A stretch of 52,299 nucleotides of DNA from Pseudomonadota bacterium (lineage in GTDB: Bacteria; Pseudomonadota; Alphaproteobacteria; Rhizobiales; Beijerinckiaceae). The stretch is from NCBI GenBank assembly GCA_023426505.1, contig JAFAAP010000264.1:1-52299 (forward strand). Direction: 5' to 3'. A program made the position numbers and the translations under genes. Position 1 is the first letter of the stretch; every line of letters begins with the position of its first letter. This document shows, one piece after another, positions 16,085-25,957 of this stretch. The notes beneath the pieces are model-generated. The model saw nothing but the letters and a program-made list of their open reading frames with translations. It had not been told where the DNA came from and did not search any database.

Positions 16085-16297
16085 GGGAACCTCGGATGTG
16101 AGCCCGCGAACGGAGCAGGTCGGAAGGGATGGAAGCTTTTCGATGCCGTGTCCGGCCGTCAAGACGCCATGGCGGACCGCCTGGACAAAGTGAAGGAATT
16201 CCGGCTCCGGTTCCTGTTGAAAAAGCCTCCGGGCGGGCCTTTCGCAATCCGGAACGCCGCCCTAGGCTACGCGCTCCTTATCATTTCAAGTGGCCGC

Positions 16298-17524
16298 ATG
16301 ATCGACCCGCAGATTTCCGAATGGATCAGCCAGCTCCTCCGCTGGATCCATGTCATCACCGCCATCGCCTGGATCGGCTCGTCCTTCTACTTCATTCATC
16401 TCGATCTCAGCCTGAAGAAGCGCGAGGGGCTCCCCGAGGGCGTCGGCGGCGAGGCCTGGCAGGTTCACGGCGGCGGCTTCTACAACATGCGCAAGTATTT
16501 CGTGGCCCCGCCCGAAATGCCCAAGGAGCTGACTTGGTTCAAATGGGAGAGCTATTCCACCTGGATCTCCGGCTTCTTCCTGATCGTCTGGGTCTACTAT
16601 CTCCACGCGGATCTCTACACGATCGACCCGGCCGTACGGACGCTCGACCCCTGGCAGGCGGCCGCCATCGGCATCGGGGGCATCCTGCTGAGCTGGCTGG
16701 TCTATGAGGGCCTGTGCCGCTCGCCCCTGGGCAGGAACGGCGTCGTCCTCGGCGTCGTGCTGTTCTTCTACATCCTGCTCGCGGCCTTCGTGTTCACCCA
16801 GGTCTTCAACGGGCGCGCCGCCTTCCTGCACACGGGCGCGATGATCGCCACCTGGATGTCGGCGAGCGTGTTCTTCATCATCATCCCCAACCAAAAGAAG
16901 GTCGTGACCGACCTCCTGGCGGGGCGCTCGCCCGATCCGCGCCTCGGCAAGGAAGCGAAGCTCCGGTCCACCCACAACAACTACCTGACCCTGCCGGTCA
17001 TCTTCCTGATGCTGTCGAACCATTATCCGCTGGCGTGGTCGTCCCGCTATGCGGTGGCGATCATCGGGCTGATCGTGATCGCCGGCGCGGTCGTGCGGCA
17101 CTTCTTCAACTCCCGCCATGCCCACAAGGGATCGCCCTGGTGGAGCTGGGGCGTCGCGGCCGCCTGCATCGCCCTCGCCGTTTGGCTGTCGATCATCGGC
17201 AAGCCCGGTAACGCCAATCTGGCCGACCTGACGACCCAGCCCACTCCCGAGACGGTGACCGCCGCCTTCGACGAGGCGGTGCTGACGATCCAGTCCCGTT
17301 GCTCCATGTGCCATGCGGCGGAGCCGGTCTGGGACGGCATCGCCGTCGCCCCGAAGGGCGTCAGGCTCGACACGCCCGAGGAGGTCGCCCGCCACGCGGA
17401 GCTGATCCGGGTCCAGAGCGTGCTGACCCACGCGATGCCGCCCAACAACATCACGGAAATGACGCTCGACGAGCGGAAGACCGTCGCGTCCTGGCTTGCC
17501 CAGAAGGACGCGACGCTCCGCTAG
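16298..17524 (+). CDS. puuD: Membrane urate hydroxylase PuuD with C-terminal cytochrome c domain
   Basis: Integral membrane enzyme that oxidises urate to 5-hydroxyisourate and passes electrons to a c-type haem. It starts MIDPQISEWISQLLRWIHV, has about 8 membrane helices with several conserved His residues (H18, H34, H178, H226, H242), and a periplasmic C-terminal cytochrome c domain with CSMCH (335-339) and a distal-ligand Met in AMPPNN. Length 408 is normal for PuuD. ATG at 16298 fits family N-termini although its Shine-Dalgarno is weak. Electrons probably go to the respiratory chain, unlike soluble uricase which makes hydrogen peroxide. Divergent from the uraH-puuE operon, whose enzymes take its product. 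Confidence 0.95.
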   Translation: MIDPQISEWISQLLRWIHVITAIAWIGSSFYFIHLDLSLKKREGLPEGVGGEAWQVHGGGFYNMRKYFVAPPEMPKELTWFKWESYSTWISGFFLIVWVYYLHADLYTIDPAVRTLDPWQAAAIGIGGILLSWLVYEGLCRSPLGRNGVVLGVVLFFYILLAAFVFTQVFNGRAAFLHTGAMIATWMSASVFFIIIPNQKKVVTDLLAGRSPDPRLGKEAKLRSTHNNYLTLPVIFLMLSNHYPLAWSSRYAVAIIGLIVIAGAVVRHFFNSRHAHKGSPWWSWGVAAACIALAVWLSIIGKPGNANLADLTTQPTPETVTAAFDEAVLTIQSRCSMCHAAEPVWDGIAVAPKGVRLDTPEEVARHAELIRVQSVLTHAMPPNNITEMTLDERKTVASWLAQKDATLR

Positions 17525-17590
17525 GCGCGCCTTGGCGCTGCTCTATAACCTTGCTCAATCAACCCCGCACCAATCAGGGAGGGAACGGCC

Positions 17591-18025
17591 TTGTCCGCAC
17601 TCGCACTCGAAACCGCCCAGACCATTGCCGCCGCCACTCTCAAGGCCGGGCGGGACAAGGGCTTCAAACCCCTTTCCGTGGCGGTCTACGACGAGAGAGG
17701 CGCCCTGAAGGTCCTCCTGTCCGACGACGGCACCAGCCTCCGGCGCGCCGAGATCGCCATGGGCAAGGCCAACGGCGCCCTGGCCATGGGGCTGGGCTCG
17801 CGGGCACTCCACAAAATGGCTGTGGACCGTCCTTACTTCATCGCCGGCGTGACCCATGCGGTCGGCGGCCTGCTGGTCCCGGTGCCGGGCGGCGTCCTGA
17901 TCAAGGATTCGCAGGGAAATATTCTCGGCGCGGTCGGCGTTTCGGGCGACACGTCGGACAATGACGAGATTGCCGCGGCGGCAGGAATTGAGGCAGTCAA
18001 ACTGGCGTTCGACACCGGCGCTTGA
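17591..18025 (+). CDS. HbpS/GlcG-family heme-binding-like protein
   Basis: A 144-residue GlcG/HbpS domain (DUF336): LSVAVYDERGALKVLLSDDG, RRAEIAMGKANGALAMG, VGGLLVPVPGGVLIKD and LGAVGVSGDTSDNDE. Members form octamers or bind haem/small ligands and often stand beside oxidoreductase or glycolate genes. The start is TTG at 17591, supported by a strong AGGGAGGGAAC 6-16 nt upstream and no alternative ATG. It follows puuD by 66 bp in the same direction and may be co-transcribed; a link to the PuuD haem domain is possible but only inferred. A hairpin follows the stop. Confidence 0.88.
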   Translation: MSALALETAQTIAAATLKAGRDKGFKPLSVAVYDERGALKVLLSDDGTSLRRAEIAMGKANGALAMGLGSRALHKMAVDRPYFIAGVTHAVGGLLVPVPGGVLIKDSQGNILGAVGVSGDTSDNDEIAAAAGIEAVKLAFDTGA

Positions 18026-18038
18026 CGCTAGGGAAGCC

Positions 18039-18065
18039 CGAAACCTTTGGTTTTCAAAGGTTTCG
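18039..18065. terminator. 10-bp hairpin after the HbpS-like gene
   Basis: CGAAACCTTT (18039-18048) and AAAGGTTTCG (18056-18065) pair perfectly around a 7-nt loop, 14 nt past the stop. No U-run follows; it may be a terminator or a protected 3' end. GAAACCT recurs at 18145, before oppA. Confidence 0.5.
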
Positions 18066-18086
18066 AATATCCTCTAGACATAAACA

Positions 18087-18100
18087 GTTGTTTGAACAAC
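18087..18100. promoter_or_regulatory. Perfect dyad GTTGTT-TG-AACAAC before oppA
   Basis: A 14-bp palindrome 78-91 nt upstream of the oppA ATG in an AT-rich spacer, in the region where a transcription factor would bind. The regulator is unknown. Confidence 0.4.
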
Positions 18101-18177
18101 AAATGAGCCAAGGTCTCGCCCGGCGGTTGAGGCCGAAACGATCCGAAACCTAGGAATAATAGTAAGGGAACGCGTCA

Positions 18178-19761
18178 ATGTCCTGGTTGAAACGCACGGC
18201 ACTTGCGGCCGTCGCAACGGCAGCCCTGATGGGCGCCGCTTCGGCTGAAGTCGTCTATAATCGCGCCAATTCTGGCGAACCTGAGACGCTCGATACCCAC
18301 AAGACCTCGACCGTGCAGGAAGCCCATATCCTGCGTGACATGCTCGAAGGCCTTGTCACCTACAGCGCCAAGGGCGAGGCCGTTCCCGGCCAGGCCGCCA
18401 AGTGGGAGGTCAGCGACGACGGCAAGACCTACCGCTTCACCCTCCGCGACGGACTGAAGTGGTCGAACGGCGACCCGGTCACGGCGGAAGACTTCGTCTA
18501 TTCCTACCGCCGCATCATGACCCCGGAGACGGGCGCGAAATACGCGAACATCCTGTATCCGATCAAGAACGCCGAGAAGATCAACAAGGGCCAGGCCAAG
18601 CCGGAGGAGCTGGGCGTCAAGGCCGTGGACCCGAAGACGGTCGAGATCACCCTCGAGGCGCCGACCCCGTACTTCATCGAGCTCCTCACCCACCAAACCA
18701 GCCTGCCGGTGCACCGCGCCTCGGTCGAGAAGTTCGGCAAGGACTTCGTGAAGCCCGGCAACATGGTAACGAACGGCGCTTACAAGCTCGCCGAGTTCGT
18801 GCCGAATTCGCACATCAAGCTCGTCAAGAACGAGAACTACTACGACGCGAAGAACGTCCAGATCGACACGGTCAACTACTACCCGACCCCGGACTTCGCC
18901 GCGATGGTCCGCCGCTACGAGGCCGGTGAGCTCGACACCACCGACGACGTTCCGGCCGACCAGATGAAGTCGCTCAAGGAGCGCTTCAAGGATCAGGTGA
19001 AGCTCGGCCCGTATCTCGGCACCTGGTACATGGTCGTGAACTCGTCCAAGGCTCCCTTCAGCGACGTGCGCGTGCGTCAGGCCCTCTCCATGATGGTCGA
19101 CCGCGAGTTCATCGCCGAGCAGATCTGGGGCCAGACCATGCAGCCCGGCTACTCCTTCATGCCGCCCGGTGTCGGCAACTACGGCGAGCCGGCCTACATG
19201 GAGTACAAGGACCAGTCCCCGATCGACCGCGAGGAGAAGGCCAAGGCGCTCCTCAAGGACGCCGGTTTCGGTCCCGGCAAGCCGCTGAAGGTCGAGATCC
19301 GCTACAACACCACGGACAACAACCGCAACACGGTGATCGCGATCGCCGAGCAGTGGAAGCAGGTCGGCATCGAGACGTCCTTCATCAACACGGACGGCAA
19401 GACCCACTTCGCCCACCTGCGTGACGGCGGCGACTTCGACGTGGCCCGCTACGGCTGGATCGCCGACTACTCGGACCCGAACAACTTCCTGTTCCTCCTG
19501 AAGAGCGACAACAAGGGCTTCAACTACGGCAAGTACAACAACCCGCAGTTCGACAAGCTCCTCGACCAGGCCGCCACCGAGCTGGACCTCAAGAAGCGCG
19601 CCGACCTCATGAAGCAGGCCGAGGCGATCCTGATGAAGGACATGCCCTGGATCCCGATCATGTACTACGGCAAGAGCAACCTGATCTCGCCGAAGATCAA
19701 GGGTTTCGTGCAGAACACCCGCGGCGTCTACCCGACCCGCTACCTCTCGAAGACCCAGTAA
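18178..19761 (+). CDS. oppA: Peptide ABC transporter substrate-binding protein (OppA-like)
   Basis: Periplasmic SBP_bac_5 protein of 527 residues. Signal peptide MSWLKRTALAAVATAALMG with cut after ASA (residue 23). The mature protein carries family motifs: EPETLDTHKTS, LTWS-like LKWSNGDPVTAEDFVYSYRR, and MVDREFIAEQIW. It binds di- or oligopeptides and delivers them to OppBC. AAGGGAA lies upstream of the ATG. An efficient terminator after the stop suggests it is expressed more than its permease genes. A YejA-type microcin/oligopeptide binder is less likely, because the permeases match OppB/OppC rather than YejB/YejE. Confidence 0.93.
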   Translation: MSWLKRTALAAVATAALMGAASAEVVYNRANSGEPETLDTHKTSTVQEAHILRDMLEGLVTYSAKGEAVPGQAAKWEVSDDGKTYRFTLRDGLKWSNGDPVTAEDFVYSYRRIMTPETGAKYANILYPIKNAEKINKGQAKPEELGVKAVDPKTVEITLEAPTPYFIELLTHQTSLPVHRASVEKFGKDFVKPGNMVTNGAYKLAEFVPNSHIKLVKNENYYDAKNVQIDTVNYYPTPDFAAMVRRYEAGELDTTDDVPADQMKSLKERFKDQVKLGPYLGTWYMVVNSSKAPFSDVRVRQALSMMVDREFIAEQIWGQTMQPGYSFMPPGVGNYGEPAYMEYKDQSPIDREEKAKALLKDAGFGPGKPLKVEIRYNTTDNNRNTVIAIAEQWKQVGIETSFINTDGKTHFAHLRDGGDFDVARYGWIADYSDPNNFLFLLKSDNKGFNYGKYNNPQFDKLLDQAATELDLKKRADLMKQAEAILMKDMPWIPIMYYGKSNLISPKIKGFVQNTRGVYPTRYLSKTQ

Positions 19762-19777
19762 ATTCTTCGCCGACAGG

Positions 19778-19809
19778 GGGCGGCCTGTGCTGCAGGCCGC
19801 CCTATTTTT
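19778..19809 (+). terminator. Attenuating terminator between oppA and oppB
   Basis: A perfect 10-bp stem (19778-19787 with 19793-19802) and a 5-nt loop, followed by TATTTTTA. It lies 16 nt after oppA and 32 nt before oppB, so only part of the transcription should reach the permease genes. Confidence 0.85.
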
Positions 19810-19841
19810 ATATCCAGACGCGACTTTCGGGAGGAGCGACC

Positions 19842-20762
19842 ATGCTCTCCTTCATCTTTCGCCGCTTTCTTTCGGCGATCCCGACGCTGTTCCTCATCGT
19901 CACGATCTCATTCTTCCTGATCCGGCTTGCCCCCGGCGGCCCCTTCGACCTGGAGCGTCCGCTCGAAGCTAAGGTGATGGAGAACCTCAACCGGATCTAC
20001 CAGCTCGATAAGCCCCTGATCGAGCAGTACTGGCTCTATCTCGGCGCCGTCATGCGGGGGGATTTCGGCCCCTCGTTCATCCTGCGCGACTTCACCGTGG
20101 CCGAGCTCTTCGCCCGCGGCCTGCCGATTTCCATGACGCTCGGCGCGCTCGCCCTCTCCTTCGCGATCCTGGTCGGCGGCACCCTCGGGGCCATTGCGGC
20201 CTTCCGCCAGAACAGTGCGGTCGACTACGTCGTGACCGGCATGGGCGCGCTCGGCCTCACCATCCCGAATTTCGTCGTGGCGCCGATCTTCCAAATCGTG
20301 TTCGGCCTCGCCCTCGCCTGGCTGCCCGTCGCGGGCTGGAACAATGGCTCGCCGCGCAACCTGATCCTCCCCGTGCTCGTGCTGGCGCTGCCCCAGGTAG
20401 CGGTCGTCGCGCGCATGACCCGGGCGGCCATGATCGAGAACCTGCGCTCAAACCACATCCGCACCCTGCGCTCCCTCGGGCTGCCAACGCGGGTCATCGT
20501 CACCCATGCGCTGCGCGGCGCCGCGCTTCCGGTGATCTCCTATCTCGGGCCGGCCGCAGCCGCGCTGCTCACCGGCTCCGTCGTGGTCGAGACCATCTTC
20601 GGCCTGCCGGGAATCGGCCGCTACTTCGTCGAGGGCGCCCTTAACCGCGACTACACGCTCGTCATGGGCACGGTCGTGGTGGTTGCCGTCTTCGTCCTCC
20701 TCTTCAACCTCGTGGTCGATATCCTCTACGCGCTTATCGATCCGCGCATCCGCTACGATTGA
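19842..20762 (+). CDS. oppB: Peptide ABC transporter permease OppB
   Basis: Inner-membrane permease of 306 residues with about 6 helices. It begins with the family's MLSFIFRRFLSAIPTLFLIV, and carries LAPGGPFD after helix 1 and the EAA cytoplasmic loop (MIENLRSNHIRTLRSLGLP) that touches the ATPase. The C-terminus DILYALIDPRIRYD is typical for OppB/DppB. A Shine-Dalgarno-like GGGAGG lies 9-14 nt upstream. It overlaps or abuts oppC: the oppC ATG is at 20771, 9 nt after the stop. Confidence 0.93.
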   Translation: MLSFIFRRFLSAIPTLFLIVTISFFLIRLAPGGPFDLERPLEAKVMENLNRIYQLDKPLIEQYWLYLGAVMRGDFGPSFILRDFTVAELFARGLPISMTLGALALSFAILVGGTLGAIAAFRQNSAVDYVVTGMGALGLTIPNFVVAPIFQIVFGLALAWLPVAGWNNGSPRNLILPVLVLALPQVAVVARMTRAAMIENLRSNHIRTLRSLGLPTRVIVTHALRGAALPVISYLGPAAAALLTGSVVVETIFGLPGIGRYFVEGALNRDYTLVMGTVVVVAVFVLLFNLVVDILYALIDPRIRYD

Positions 20763-20770
20763 GGCGTGCC

Positions 20771-21913
20771 ATGGCTGAAGGCGCCGTACTTCCCGTCGAA
20801 ACCATGAAGGACACGGTCACAGGGCGCTCGCTCTGGGCCGAGGCTCGCGGTCGTCTCGTCCGCAACCGGGCCGCCGTCACCAGCATCGTCGTCCTGGCGG
20901 CGATCGCGATCGCTTGCATCTTCGGGCCGTTCTTCACGGGCCATCCCTTCGACAGGGTCTATCCCGACTACGTGAAGGTGCCGGCCTCTCTCGAGGCCTA
21001 TCCCAAGGCCGACCAGATCGAGCCGAACATCGAGCGCATCGGCGCCCGGGTCCGCGCCAAGCCGGAAGGCATCGCCATCAACGGCGACACGGTCCGCATG
21101 ACCCTGGTCAGCTCGAGCAGCCGCCCCATCGACGAGCGCCTTCTGGCTTATTTCGAACGCTCGGACCTCTTCGGCACGGCCCAAGTCGCGGAACGCCAGG
21201 AGGAGGGCCGCCGTCTGGTGGTCGACGTTCCGGTCAAGCGCCAGTACTTCCTGTTCGGGACCGATACCAACGGACGCGATCTCCTGACCCGCACCATGAA
21301 GGCTGGACAGATCTCGCTGGCGATCGGCCTGCTCGCCACCTTCGTGGCCATTCTCATCGGGGTGATCTACGGCGCGACGTCGGGCTATCTCGGCGGGCAG
21401 GTGGATCTCGTGATGATGCGCGTGGTCGACATCCTGTACTCGCTGCCCTTCATCTTCTTCGTGATCATGCTGGTCGTGTTCTTCGGCCGCAACTTCATCC
21501 TGATGTTCATCGCGGTCGGCGCGGTCGAATGGCTCGACATGGCCCGCATCGTCCGCGGCCAGACCCTGTCGATCAAGCGCCAGGAATACGTGCAGGCTGC
21601 GGAGGCTCTGGGCGTCGAGACCAAGGGCATCATCCGCCGCCACGTTATCCCGAACACGCTGGGCCCCGTCGTCGTCTACATGACGCTCCTGGTCCCGAAG
21701 GTGATCCTGCTGGAGAGCTTCCTGTCGTTCCTGGGGCTCGGCGTCCAGGAGCCGAACACCAGCCTCGGCGTGCTCATCTCGGAGGGCGCCAAGAACATCC
21801 AGGGCGCCACCTGGATGCTGATCTATCCGTCCATCACGCTCGTCGCGATCCTGTTCTGCCTCAACTTCATCGGCGACGGACTGCGCGACGCGCTCGACCC
21901 GAAGGACCGCTGA
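20771..21913 (+). CDS. oppC: Peptide ABC transporter permease OppC with large periplasmic insert
   Basis: Permease of 380 residues, partner of OppB. Membrane helix 1 is near residues 40-58, then comes about 110 hydrophilic residues before the FGTDTNGRDLLTRTM segment that leads into the core. Helices 2-6 and the EAA loop (AAEALGVETKGIIRRHVIP) are normal. Typical OppC proteins have 300 residues; the extra section is an extended periplasmic domain. The ATG at 20771 has GAGG 6 nt before it and is preferred to a TTG at 20759. The next gene starts 2 nt after the stop. Confidence 0.92.
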   Translation: MAEGAVLPVETMKDTVTGRSLWAEARGRLVRNRAAVTSIVVLAAIAIACIFGPFFTGHPFDRVYPDYVKVPASLEAYPKADQIEPNIERIGARVRAKPEGIAINGDTVRMTLVSSSSRPIDERLLAYFERSDLFGTAQVAERQEEGRRLVVDVPVKRQYFLFGTDTNGRDLLTRTMKAGQISLAIGLLATFVAILIGVIYGATSGYLGGQVDLVMMRVVDILYSLPFIFFVIMLVVFFGRNFILMFIAVGAVEWLDMARIVRGQTLSIKRQEYVQAAEALGVETKGIIRRHVIPNTLGPVVVYMTLLVPKVILLESFLSFLGLGVQEPNTSLGVLISEGAKNIQGATWMLIYPSITLVAILFCLNFIGDGLRDALDPKDR

Positions 21914-21914
21914 C

Positions 21915-23549
<1,635 letters not shown>

Positions 23550-23568
23550 GGGCTGGAACCGAAAGCCG

Positions 23569-23590
23569 GGCGCGGATTTGACTCCGCGCC
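23569..23590 (+). promoter_or_regulatory. 8-bp hairpin touching the ligD-like start codon
   Basis: GGCGCGGA (23569-23576) pairs perfectly with TCCGCGCC (23583-23590) around a 6-nt loop; the ATG begins at 23591. No Shine-Dalgarno is visible upstream. As RNA this stem should block ribosome access. It could also be the 3' end of the opp transcript, lying 20 nt after its stop. Confidence 0.6.
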
Positions 23591-25174
23591 ATGGCAAAGC
23601 TCGCTCCCTATCGCGCCAAGCGCGACTTCACCAAGACCTCCGAGCCGGCGGGCAGGGCCGCTCGCAGAGCCGGGTTCTCGTTCGTCGTCCAGAAGCACGA
23701 CGCCTCCCGGCTCCATTACGACTTCCGCCTCGAACTGGACGGCGTGCTGAAGAGTTGGGCGGTCGCCAAGGGGCCCAGCCTCGTCAAGGGCGAGAAGCGC
23801 CTCGCCGTCCACGTCGAGGATCACCCGGTCGATTATGGAGATTTCGAAGGCACGATTCCGGAGGGCCAATATGGCGGCGGCACGGTGCTGCTCTGGGACC
23901 GGGGGACCTGGGAACCGGAAGGCGACCCGCACGAAGCTTATGAGAACGGCCGCCTGACCTTCCGCCTCGATGGAGAGAAGCTCCATGGCACCTGGCATCT
24001 CGTGCGCATGGCGAAGCGCCCGCGGGAGCGTCAGGAATCATGGCTCCTGATCAAGGCCGAAGACGCCTTTGCCCGCGGCGCGGATGATCCGGACATCCTG
24101 GACGAGGCGCCCCTCTCGGTGAAGACCGGACGCACCATCGAGGAGGTTTCAGGCAAGCAGGCGAAAGCCCCGGCGAAGAAGCGAGCCGCTGCGAAAAAAT
24201 CCGCCGCCAAGGCCGATTCGCCGAAAGGGGCGGCCAAGCGGGCATCGACTTCAGAAAAGAGCAAGGATGACCACCGGGTCGATGTTGCCGGCGTGTCCCT
24301 CTCCCATCCCGACCGGGTGCTGTGGGAGGAGCAGGGCCTGACGAAGCAGGAACTGGCGGAGTTCTATGTCGGGATCGCCGACTGGATCCTGCCGCATCTC
24401 GTCGACCGCCCCCTCACCCTCATCCGCTGCCCGTCCGGCTCAGCCAAAAAATGCTTCGTCCAGCGGCATTCCTGGGCCGGTCTGAGCGACTTTATCCACC
24501 GCCAGATGGTTCCCGACAGCAAGGACGGCGAACAAGAGGTGCTCACCGTCCGCGACATCCAGGGCGTGATGGCGCTCGTTCAGTCAGGCGTTCTCGAAAT
24601 GCATGTCTGGGGAGCGACCCTCAAAAACCTGGAGCGGCCCGACCGGCTGATCTTCGACCTCGATCCGGGCGAGGGCGTGGACTGGCCCCAGGTGATCAAG
24701 GCCGCAACCGCCGTGCGCGAGCGCCTGAAAGGCATGGGCCTCGTGAGCTTCGTGAAGACGACCGGCGGCAAGGGCTTGCATGTGGTCGTGCCGCTGACCC
24801 CGCGCGCAGCCTGGAAGGATGCGCTGGCTTTCACGCGCGGCTTCGCCGAGGCCATGGCGGTCGACGAGCCCGGCCGCTACACGACCACCTCCGTGAAGCA
24901 GGAACGCGAAGGCCGCATCTTCATCGACTACCTGCGCAACAACCGTGAGGCCTCGGCGGTCGCCCCTTATTCGACGCGGTCGCGACCCGGCGCTCCTGTC
25001 GCGACACCCGTTTCGTGGGACGAGCTGACGCCGGACCTGAGGCCGAACGGGTTCACCGTCCAAAACCTTCCCGAGAGGCTTCGCAGGCTCAAGAAGGATC
25101 CGTGGGCCGATCTGCCGTTGATCGACCAAACGCTTCCGGAGGCCAAGAGCACCCGGCGCAAAGCCAAGCGCTGA
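23591..25174 (+). CDS. LigD-like 3'-phosphoesterase/polymerase protein without ligase domain
   Basis: A relative of the non-homologous end-joining enzyme LigD with only two of its three domains. Residues 1-165 are the 3'-phosphoesterase (KHDASRLHYDFRLELDG with H36, H42, D44; HVEDHP; EGQYGGGTV). Residues about 225-510 are the AEP-type polymerase (SHPDRVLWEEQGLTKQELAEFY, metal ligands D356 and D358 in DLDPG, H397 in GGKGLHVVVPL, D446 in IDYLRNN). Between them is a Lys/Ala/Ser linker (about 185-227) where LigD normally has about 300 residues of ATP-dependent ligase; no KxDG nucleotidyl-lysine motif occurs anywhere. Full LigD is about 840 residues. Neither a ku gene nor a ligase gene is in the window. 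It starts right after a strong hairpin, 41 nt past the opp ATPase. Confidence 0.9.
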   Translation: MAKLAPYRAKRDFTKTSEPAGRAARRAGFSFVVQKHDASRLHYDFRLELDGVLKSWAVAKGPSLVKGEKRLAVHVEDHPVDYGDFEGTIPEGQYGGGTVLLWDRGTWEPEGDPHEAYENGRLTFRLDGEKLHGTWHLVRMAKRPRERQESWLLIKAEDAFARGADDPDILDEAPLSVKTGRTIEEVSGKQAKAPAKKRAAAKKSAAKADSPKGAAKRASTSEKSKDDHRVDVAGVSLSHPDRVLWEEQGLTKQELAEFYVGIADWILPHLVDRPLTLIRCPSGSAKKCFVQRHSWAGLSDFIHRQMVPDSKDGEQEVLTVRDIQGVMALVQSGVLEMHVWGATLKNLERPDRLIFDLDPGEGVDWPQVIKAATAVRERLKGMGLVSFVKTTGGKGLHVVVPLTPRAAWKDALAFTRGFAEAMAVDEPGRYTTTSVKQEREGRIFIDYLRNNREASAVAPYSTRSRPGAPVATPVSWDELTPDLRPNGFTVQNLPERLRRLKKDPWADLPLIDQTLPEAKSTRRKAKR

Positions 25175-25180
25175 CCCGCC

Positions 25181-25816
25181 TCAGACGTAAGGCGCCTGGA
25201 TGCCTTCGACCCGGAAGGCTTCCTGCACGGCCGGCCGAGCCAGGACGCGATCGGCAAAGGCCTTCAGGTTCGGGATATCGCGCGGCGGACGCGGCATGCC
25301 CCGTCCCCAGCGGATCAGCATGAGGAGGAAGAGATCGGCCGCCGAGAACCGGTCGCCGAGCAGCCACTGCCGGTCGCCGAGTTGGTCCGAGATCACGTCG
25401 AACATGCGCTCCAGCCGCTGCCGGGCCGCTTCCTTCACGCTCGGCGCCGCCGCCTCATCGCTGACGTGCTCGTGCGGGTAGAACCAGGCGCGGTATTCCG
25501 CCTGCGGCGTGTTGGTGAGATGCGCCATCCACTTGTAGAACTCTGCCCGTTCCGGCGTTCCGACGGCTGGAGCGAGGCCCGCATCCGGAAACTTGTCGGC
25601 GAGGTGCAGGGCGATGGCTGCGGTCTCGAACAGGACGAGGTCGCCGTCGACGAGGACCGGAATGCGGCCGTTCGGGTTGAGCCTCAGATAATCTGCGCTC
25701 TTCTGCGCGTTCTGGCTCCGGTCCACGAGGCGCATCTCGAAAGGCGCTCCGATCTCCCGCAGCATCATGTGCGGCAGCAGGCTGGCGTTGCCGGGAAAAT
25801 AGTAGAGCGCGAGCAT
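25181..25816 (-). CDS. Glutathione S-transferase family protein
   Basis: A 211-residue GST. Residues 1-78 are the thioredoxin-fold glutathione domain (MLALYYFPGNASLLPHMML, NPNGRIPVLV with the cis-Pro, ETAAIALHLAD, the ES-like glutathione-binding turn). Residues about 88-205 form the all-helical domain, with LGDRFSAADLFLL near the hydrophobic capping box. The Ser/Tyr catalytic position is probably in the N-terminal PGNAS. ATG at 25816 has GAGGGC at about 8 nt; an upstream in-frame ATG exists but extends outside the family's N-terminus. Convergent with the ligD-like gene (6 nt apart), divergent from ppk2. Substrate unknown. Confidence 0.92.
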   Translation of the reverse strand: MLALYYFPGNASLLPHMMLREIGAPFEMRLVDRSQNAQKSADYLRLNPNGRIPVLVDGDLVLFETAAIALHLADKFPDAGLAPAVGTPERAEFYKWMAHLTNTPQAEYRAWFYPHEHVSDEAAAPSVKEAARQRLERMFDVISDQLGDRQWLLGDRFSAADLFLLMLIRWGRGMPRPPRDIPNLKAFADRVLARPAVQEAFRVEGIQAPYV

Positions 25817-25957
25817 TGTTTTGGCCCTCGAATCCGTCGCTGGTGCTCCTTTGGTAAGGTTCACGCCGGAGGCCGTAAAGATGCTTGCGGTCTCCATCCA
25901 GATCTTCCTTTCGCAGATGCATGCACTATCGTTCTGAGCGAGCCTGGGAGGATGTAC

